Source: Candidatus Calidifonticultor daggyaiensis | GTDB taxonomy: Bacteria > Actinomycetota > Humimicrobiia > Humimicrobiales > Humimicrobiaceae | Direction: 5' to 3' | Assembly: GCA_015661035.1 (NCBI GenBank) | Contig: JACVJA010000042.1 | Span: 1-9,022, forward strand | Length of the DNA stretch: 9,022 bases | Part shown: positions 4,593 through 9,022 of the stretch, one piece after another | Numbering within the stretch: the first letter of the stretch is position 1 | Layout of the letters: the number at the start of each line of letters is the position of its first letter | Position numbers and translations under genes: made by a program | The notes under the pieces: generated by a model | Seen by the model: the letters and a program-made list of their open reading frames with translations, nothing else | What the model was told of the DNA's origin: nothing | Database searches by the model: none

Positions 4593-5636
4593 TTGAATAC
4601 ACAAAAAGATAATTTTAATATAAAGAATACAATTGATAACGGTTATGTTGAAAATGGAAATAATAAAAATGTGAATAAAATAGCTTTAGTTTTTCCAGGT
4701 CAAGGTTCACAATATAAAGGGATGGTAAAAGATTTTTTACTAAAAAATGAAAATTATTTATGGTATTTTAAACAAGCTCAAGATATATTAGGCGAAGACA
4801 TTTTAGATGTAACAAATAATATTGATTCACAAAAAAACCTAAATACTACAAAATATGCACAAACATCTATATATACTTTAAGCTGTGCATTAAATGATTA
4901 TTTGTTTAATGAATTAGGTTTAAATAAAAAAGATATATTTTTTGTTGCTGGACATAGTTTGGGTGATTACAGCGCATTATATAGTTGTAGCGCTTATGAC
5001 TTTGTTGAAGGATTGGAAATAGTTGCCCATAGAGGCAAGATTATGTCTGAAGAAAGTGACAATTTAGGAATGGCAGCAATTATAGGTGCAGATTTTAATG
5101 ATTTATGCAAAGTTTTGAGAAATTTTAAAGATAAAGTTTATATAGCTAATTATAATGATTATAATCAAATTGTTTTAAGTGGCTATAAGAAAGAACTTTT
5201 ATTAATATTAGATGAAATTAAATTATTAAAAATTGGTAAGGCAATTCTTTTAAATGTTAAAACTGCATCTCATTGTCCTTTAATGCTGAAGGTTTCAGAA
5301 AAATTAAATAATTTTTTTATAGAGAAAAAAATTAAATTTAAAAAGTTAACAACAAGTTTTTTTTCTTCCACAAGTTTAAGTTTTATAGACAACAGGCAAG
5401 TTCAGGAAGTGCTTACTAGTCAGCTTATAAATCCAGTTAAATGGGTTAACACTATAGAAAAAGCATTAAGCATTGGAATTAATGTTTTTATTGAAGTTGG
5501 ACCTTCAAAAGTTTTAACTAATTTAATAAGAAGAATTTGCGAAAAAAAACAAGAAAATAAGATATTAACTTTTTGTATGGATAATTTTGAAGAAATTGAA
5601 AGAATTAATGATTTTTTAAAAAATAACTATGGGTAA
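4593..5636 (+). CDS. fabD: Malonyl-CoA:ACP transacylase
   Basis: The 347-residue protein starts at TTG and moves malonate from CoA to acyl carrier protein. It contains the oxyanion-hole block 'FPGQGSQ' (34-40), the nucleophile motif 'GHSLGDYSAL' (120-129) with S122, the carboxylate-binding R147 in 'HRGKIM' and the catalytic H227 in 'ASHCPLM'. The motif has Asp at 125 where GHSLGEYSA is usual, a conservative change. Residues 1-28 form an Asn/Lys-rich tail before the conserved 'NKIALVFPGQGSQ' that most FabD proteins lack; typical length is about 310. An internal GTG at residue 27 would remove it but has no good ribosome binding site. Its stop is 22 bases from the preferred fabG start, so translation is probably coupled. 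Confidence 0.95.
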   Translation: MNTQKDNFNIKNTIDNGYVENGNNKNVNKIALVFPGQGSQYKGMVKDFLLKNENYLWYFKQAQDILGEDILDVTNNIDSQKNLNTTKYAQTSIYTLSCALNDYLFNELGLNKKDIFFVAGHSLGDYSALYSCSAYDFVEGLEIVAHRGKIMSEESDNLGMAAIIGADFNDLCKVLRNFKDKVYIANYNDYNQIVLSGYKKELLLILDEIKLLKIGKAILLNVKTASHCPLMLKVSEKLNNFFIEKKIKFKKLTTSFFSSTSLSFIDNRQVQEVLTSQLINPVKWVNTIEKALSIGINVFIEVGPSKVLTNLIRRICEKKQENKILTFCMDNFEEIERINDFLKNNYG

Positions 5637-5645
5637 ATTTAAAAT

Positions 5646-5653
5646 AAAAGGGG
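5646..5653 (+). promoter_or_regulatory. Ribosome binding site that sets the fabG start
   Basis: AAAGGGGA lies five bases before the ATG at 5659. The upstream in-frame ATG at 5629, inside the end of fabD, has no such site, so 5659 is preferred. Confidence 0.75.
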
Positions 5654-5658
5654 ATATT

Positions 5659-6417
5659 ATGAAACATAATTTAAAACTCCAAGATAAAGTTTGTATAGTT
5701 ACTGGGGGTGCAAGCGGTATTGGTAAAAAAATTTCTGAATATTTTTTAAATGAAGGAGCAATAGTAAATATAATTGATATAAATGAAGATGTTGCATTAA
5801 ATACCATTAATGAATTTAAAAAAAAATTTAAGACTAAAAATATATTTTTTTATAAGGGAAGTGTTACTGAAGAAAATTTAATTGAAAATATAATCGATAG
5901 CATTATAAAAACTCACAATAAAATCGACATTTTAGTAAATAATGCAGGAATTACGTCAGACAATTTAGTATTAAGAATGAGTCTTGAGCAATTTAAGAAG
6001 GTGATAGACATTAATTTAGTTGGGGCATTTATTTGTTCAAAATATGTCTTAAAATATATGTTTAAAAATAAAAGTGGTAAAATCATAAATATCTCATCAA
6101 TTGTTGGTCTTCATGGAAATGCAGGCCAAAGTAATTATGCTGCATCAAAAGCAGGCTTAATTGGTTTAACAAAAGCTCTTGCTAAAGAATTTTCAAGCAG
6201 AAATATTACAGTAAATGCAATTGCTCCAGGGTATATTGAAACAGAAATGACTCAAAAGCTTCCTCAAGATATAAAATCAAAACTTATTGATGCAATTCCT
6301 TCAGGTAAACTTGGGTTGCCTGAAGATGTTGCAAAAGCTGCACTATTTTTAGCTAGTGATGATTCAGATTATATAACTGGTACTGTTTTAAGTGTAGACG
6401 GAGGAATGGGAATTTAA
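5659..6417 (+). CDS. fabG: 3-oxoacyl-[acyl-carrier-protein] reductase
   Basis: From the chosen ATG the protein is 252 residues, the normal size; an upstream ATG at 5629 would add ten residues with no homology value. It is a classical short-chain dehydrogenase/reductase: 'TGGASGIG' (15-22) binds the cofactor, 'NNAG' is at 94-97, and the catalytic tetrad is N119, S147, Y160 and K164. 'NAIAPGYIETEM' (186-197) and 'SVDGGMGI' at the end are FabG-typical. It reduces 3-oxoacyl-ACP to (3R)-hydroxyacyl-ACP. D40, ending the second beta strand in 'NIIDIN', is the residue that usually binds the adenosine ribose of NAD(H), so NADH may be preferred over NADPH (inference). Its position between fabD and fabF is the common order, but the acpP gene usually found after fabG is absent. 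Confidence 0.95.
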   Translation: MKHNLKLQDKVCIVTGGASGIGKKISEYFLNEGAIVNIIDINEDVALNTINEFKKKFKTKNIFFYKGSVTEENLIENIIDSIIKTHNKIDILVNNAGITSDNLVLRMSLEQFKKVIDINLVGAFICSKYVLKYMFKNKSGKIINISSIVGLHGNAGQSNYAASKAGLIGLTKALAKEFSSRNITVNAIAPGYIETEMTQKLPQDIKSKLIDAIPSGKLGLPEDVAKAALFLASDDSDYITGTVLSVDGGMGI

Positions 6418-6466
6418 TTTTTTTATAATTTAAAATATAAAATAATGTTATTTAAAATAAATTAGC

Positions 6467-6474
6467 TAGAAGGA
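6467..6474 (+). promoter_or_regulatory. Ribosome binding site of fabF
   Basis: AGAAGGA lies seven to eight bases before the TTG at 6482. Later in-frame ATG (codon 11) and TTG (codon 32) lack a well-spaced site, which supports the long N-terminus. Confidence 0.65.
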
Positions 6475-6481
6475 AATAAAA

Positions 6482-7819
6482 TTGAGTGTTACAAAGTCTA
6501 ATAGCTCATCAATGTTGTTAAAAAATTTAGTATCAGAAAATAATTTTAAAAAGGATAATAACAATAAGAATAATTTGGGTAAAAGAGTAGTAGTTACTGG
6601 TTTAGGTGTTGTATCATCTGTTGGTATTGGCATTAAAGATTTTTGGCAAAACATAATTAACGGTGTGTCTGGTGTAAGCTTTATAGATTCTTTTGATGTT
6701 TCAAAGCATGAATCAAAAATTGCAGCTCAAATTAAAAATTTTAACCCTAGTGATTTTATGGATTTTAAGGCAGCAAAAAGAATGGATAGATTTTCTCAAT
6801 TTGCAGTTGCTGCAACTCTTCTTGCGTTAAAGGATGCAAATTTAAAAATTGATAAAAGTAACGAAAACGAAGTAGGAGTTTTTATAGGGAGTGGAATTGG
6901 CGGACTTTTGACTTTAGAAGCACAGCATAAAGTCTTGCTAGAAAGAGGTGCAGATAGAGTAAGTCCATTTTTAATACCTATGATTATTTGTAATATGGCT
7001 TCAGCTCAAGCATCAATATTTTCTGGTGCTAAAGGTCCTGTTAGCACTGTTACAACTGCATGCGCAGCAGCATCAAACTCAATAGGGGATGCTTTTGAAG
7101 TTATAAAAAGAGGAGCTGCAAAAGTAATGATTACAGGCGGAAGCGAAGCTGCAATTACACCTTTAGGTATGGCTGGATTTTCAAATATGAATGCAATGTC
7201 TAAGAGGAATAATGAGCCTCAGAAAGCCTCAAGACCATTTGATATTGATAGAGATGGTTTTGTAATGGGTGAAGGGGCAGGCGTTTTAATAATTGAAGAA
7301 TTGGGATATGCAATTTCAAGAGGTGCAAATATTTATGCAGAAATATTTGGCTATGGCATGAGTGGTGAAGCTTATCATATGACAGCACTAGAAGAGTCCG
7401 GGGAAAATGTTGTAAGATGTATTAATAACTGTTTAAAAGAAGGTAATGTTGAACATAGTGAAATTGATTATTTGAATGCACATGGTACATCAACCCCTTT
7501 AAATGATATTGTGGAAAGTATAGCTATTAGAAAATGTTTTGGTGAATATGCTGGTAAATTAAATGTAAGCTCAACTAAATCTATGCATGGACATTGTTTA
7601 GGAGCAGCAGGAGCTATTGAGGCAATTGCTACTATTCTTGCTATTAAAAATGACCAAATTCCTCCGACCATTAACTTAGAAAAGCCAGATCCACAATGCG
7701 GCCAATTAAATTTTACACCTAATAAAAGTGTTAAAAAGACAATTAATTTTGCTTTGTCAAATTCTATGGGTTTTGGTGGACACAATGTAACACTTGGGTT
7801 TAAAAAATTTTTTGAATAG
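6482..7819 (+). CDS. fabF: 3-oxoacyl-[acyl-carrier-protein] synthase II
   Basis: The 445-residue thiolase-fold condensing enzyme starts at TTG. It has the nucleophile C194 in 'TTACAAASNS' (191-200), H334 in 'NAHGTSTPLND' (332-342), K366 and H371 in 'STKSMHGHCLGAAGA', and 'GFGGHN' at 430-435. This Cys-His-His set is that of FabF/FabB; the GTSTPLND and GFGGHN blocks fit FabF. It condenses malonyl-ACP with acyl-ACP with loss of CO2. Residues 1-32 are an Asn/Lys/Ser-rich tail ahead of the canonical 'GKRVVVTGLGVVSS'; normal FabF is about 412 residues. The position equivalent to E. coli His in 'KSMTGH' is kept, with an extra His at 369. It is followed by accD after 42 bases. Confidence 0.96.
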   Translation: MSVTKSNSSSMLLKNLVSENNFKKDNNNKNNLGKRVVVTGLGVVSSVGIGIKDFWQNIINGVSGVSFIDSFDVSKHESKIAAQIKNFNPSDFMDFKAAKRMDRFSQFAVAATLLALKDANLKIDKSNENEVGVFIGSGIGGLLTLEAQHKVLLERGADRVSPFLIPMIICNMASAQASIFSGAKGPVSTVTTACAAASNSIGDAFEVIKRGAAKVMITGGSEAAITPLGMAGFSNMNAMSKRNNEPQKASRPFDIDRDGFVMGEGAGVLIIEELGYAISRGANIYAEIFGYGMSGEAYHMTALEESGENVVRCINNCLKEGNVEHSEIDYLNAHGTSTPLNDIVESIAIRKCFGEYAGKLNVSSTKSMHGHCLGAAGAIEAIATILAIKNDQIPPTINLEKPDPQCGQLNFTPNKSVKKTINFALSNSMGFGGHNVTLGFKKFFE

Positions 7820-7861
7820 TCAATATAATTTAGATAAAAAATGATTTTTAAATGAAAAATA

Positions 7862-8665
7862 ATGGAAAAAAATAGTGATATTGAAATAATAAATTGTAAA
7901 AATTGCAAAAAAGATTTAAATAAGGATATCTTTATTTCAAATTTAAACGTCTGTCCTGAATGCAATTTTCATGATTATATTGATGCAAGAAGAAGAATAG
8001 AAAGTGTCGTTGATTCTGCAAGTTTTGTAGAATTTTCTGAGGAAATTTCTTCTTATGATTTTTTGAATTTTTATGATTTAAAATCTTATGAAGAAAGGCT
8101 TTATGAGGCTAGATTAAAAACAGGTCTTAATGAGGCAATAGTAACTGGTAATGCAAAAATTGGAGGTTTTAATATAACGCTTGCTGTTTTGGATTTTGGT
8201 TTTTTAGGTGGGAGCATGGGTAGTGTAGTTGGAGAAAAAATTAAAAGGGCTGTTGAGAACAGCATTAAAAAAAATATACCTTTAATAATTTTTAGTGCTT
8301 CTGGCGGGGCAAGGATGCAGGAAGGTATAATTTCTTTAATGCAAATGGCTAAAACAGTTTCGAGCATTAACAGATTAAAAGAAAATTTTATTCCATATTT
8401 TTGTATTATTACAAACCCTACAACTGGTGGTGTTAGTGCAAGCTTTGTTACCATTGCTGATATAATTATTTCTGAACCTGGAGCACTTTTTTGTTTTGCC
8501 GGTCCAAGGGTAGTTGAGCAAACTATTAAGAAGAAAATACCTCTGGATTTTGGACTAGCTGAAAGAAATTTAAAAAATGGTCAAATTGATCTAATAGTAC
8601 AAAGAAAAGATTTAAAGCTTACTTTAACAAATTTATTAGATTTATTTTTAAACAGAGATTTTTAA
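7862..8665 (+). CDS. accD: Acetyl-CoA carboxylase carboxyltransferase subunit beta
   Basis: The 267-residue protein opens with the AccD zinc ribbon: C12, C15, C31 and C34 with the standard 15-residue spacing between pairs. The crotonase-like carboxyltransferase core contains 'SASGGARMQEG' (145-155), 'NPTTGGVSASF' (185-195) and 'AGPRVVEQTI' (213-222). With AccA it forms the alpha2-beta2 carboxyltransferase that transfers carboxyl from carboxybiotinyl-AccB to acetyl-CoA, giving malonyl-CoA for FabD. The length is slightly short of E. coli AccD (about 300) because the C-terminal tail is brief. The ATG has no Shine-Dalgarno site; an in-frame ATG at 7841 is closed by TGA after three codons. Initiation may rely on coupling from fabF or on the A-rich leader. 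Confidence 0.96.
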   Translation: MEKNSDIEIINCKNCKKDLNKDIFISNLNVCPECNFHDYIDARRRIESVVDSASFVEFSEEISSYDFLNFYDLKSYEERLYEARLKTGLNEAIVTGNAKIGGFNITLAVLDFGFLGGSMGSVVGEKIKRAVENSIKKNIPLIIFSASGGARMQEGIISLMQMAKTVSSINRLKENFIPYFCIITNPTTGGVSASFVTIADIIISEPGALFCFAGPRVVEQTIKKKIPLDFGLAERNLKNGQIDLIVQRKDLKLTLTNLLDLFLNRDF

Positions 8666-8709
8666 TAAATCATTTTGTAATTATTTAGTTATATTTTAAA
8701 CAAATAATA

Positions 8710-9022
8710 ATGGAAATAGAAAAATTAAAAAATTTACCAAAATCTTTTTTAAAAGAGGCACTAGGATCTCTTTTTAAAATTGAAAAACTCAAAAAAATAG
8801 AAAAGATTTCTGGTGTAAGTTTTACTGAGGCACAAAAAAAGCTTGATAAACAGATTGAAAATTATAAAAAAATTGAAAAAGAGTCATCGAAAATTTGGAA
8901 AATAGTTGAACTTTCAAGAAATGAAAAAAGACCGCAAACACAAGATTATATTAATGGTATTTTTAGTAATTTTATCGAATTATCAGGTGATAGGCTTTCT
9001 TTGGATGACGAGTCAATTATTG
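8710..9022 (+). CDS. accA: Acetyl-CoA carboxylase carboxyltransferase subunit alpha, N-terminal part
   Basis: An open frame begins at ATG 8710 and runs off the end of the window after 104 codons. The Lys/Glu-rich, probably coiled N-terminus leads into 'IVELSRNEKRPQTQDYINGI' (67-86) and 'ELSGDR' (92-97), which match AccA blocks of the type 'vqlARHp.RP...DYI..iF..F.EL.GDR'. The usual 'ARH' is 'SRN' here. AccA completes the carboxyltransferase with AccD, and the accD-accA order with 44 bases between the genes is the classical bacterial arrangement. There is no Shine-Dalgarno site before the ATG. The catalytic core lies beyond the window, so completeness cannot be judged. Confidence 0.88.
   Translation, partial: MEIEKLKNLPKSFLKEALGSLFKIEKLKKIEKISGVSFTEAQKKLDKQIENYKKIEKESSKIWKIVELSRNEKRPQTQDYINGIFSNFIELSGDRLSLDDESII

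Noticed and set aside
5629..5658. Longer FabG starting at the ATG overlapping the fabD stop
   Set aside because: It has no Shine-Dalgarno site, while the ATG at 5659 has AAAGGGGA at good spacing and gives the standard FabG N-terminus.
7468..7965. 165-codon open frame on the minus strand across the fabF-accD junction
   Set aside because: It lies antisense to two well-supported genes, has no recognisable domain, and its hydrophobic composition is what A/T-rich antisense frames usually give.
8101..8454. 117-codon minus-strand open frame inside accD
   Set aside because: It is fully antisense to conserved AccD motifs and shows no family signature or ribosome binding site.
8747..8779. Long imperfect inverted repeat (TTTTAAAAGAG / CTCTTTTTAAAA) inside accA
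   Set aside because: It is explained by codons for a Phe/Leu/Lys/Glu-rich helix in A/T-rich DNA; one arm has an unpaired base and the site is within coding sequence, so a regulatory role is not supported.

Overview
The window comes from a strongly AT-rich bacterial chromosome. It carries ten complete or near-complete genes plus two cut off by the window edges, packed with short, almost pure A/T spacers. The electron-transfer flavoprotein with a fused ferredoxin domain, a PerR/Fur-type regulator and a bacterial type II fatty-acid cluster point to an anaerobic, probably fermentative or acetogenic-like bacterium. The lineage cannot be fixed from the sequence. Low GC would suit Clostridia-like groups, while the N-terminal 'DPWRVLKIQSEFV' block of the LOG protein resembles actinobacterial members, so a deep low-GC Actinomycetota lineage is also possible (weak inference).

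Layout: (1) 1-1514, the 3' end of etfB followed by etfA with two [4Fe-4S] motifs, an electron-transfer flavoprotein operon. (2) 1515-2233, a Fur/PerR-family regulator gene with a candidate extended -10 promoter and a PerR-box-like site. (3) 2234-2953, a LOG-family nucleotide phosphoribohydrolase. (4) 2975-3820 on the minus strand, a biotin-protein ligase without a DNA-binding domain, convergent with the LOG gene and divergent from the fatty-acid cluster. (5) 3821-4065, an A/T-rich divergent control region. (6) 4066-9022, fabZ-fabD-fabG-fabF-accD-accA, all on the plus strand and probably one operon; accA runs off the end.

How the genes fit together: AccD and AccA form the carboxyltransferase that makes malonyl-CoA. 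FabD loads malonate onto acyl carrier protein, FabF condenses, FabG reduces and FabZ dehydrates. The ligase facing the operon would biotinylate the AccB carrier on which the carboxylase depends. ACP, FabH, the enoyl-ACP reductase, AccB and AccC are not in the window. The ETF moves electrons between flavoprotein dehydrogenases and ferredoxin/NADH and need not be functionally tied to the fatty-acid genes.

No clearly new multi-gene system was found. The most unusual items are the biotin ligase, which has no C-terminal domain, two in-frame peptide repeat expansions and an altered GRGRxxR motif; a series of short 13-21-bp tandem duplications through the spacers and this gene; and a split in translation signals, where TTG/GTG-started genes have strong Shine-Dalgarno sites and nearly all ATG-started genes have none.
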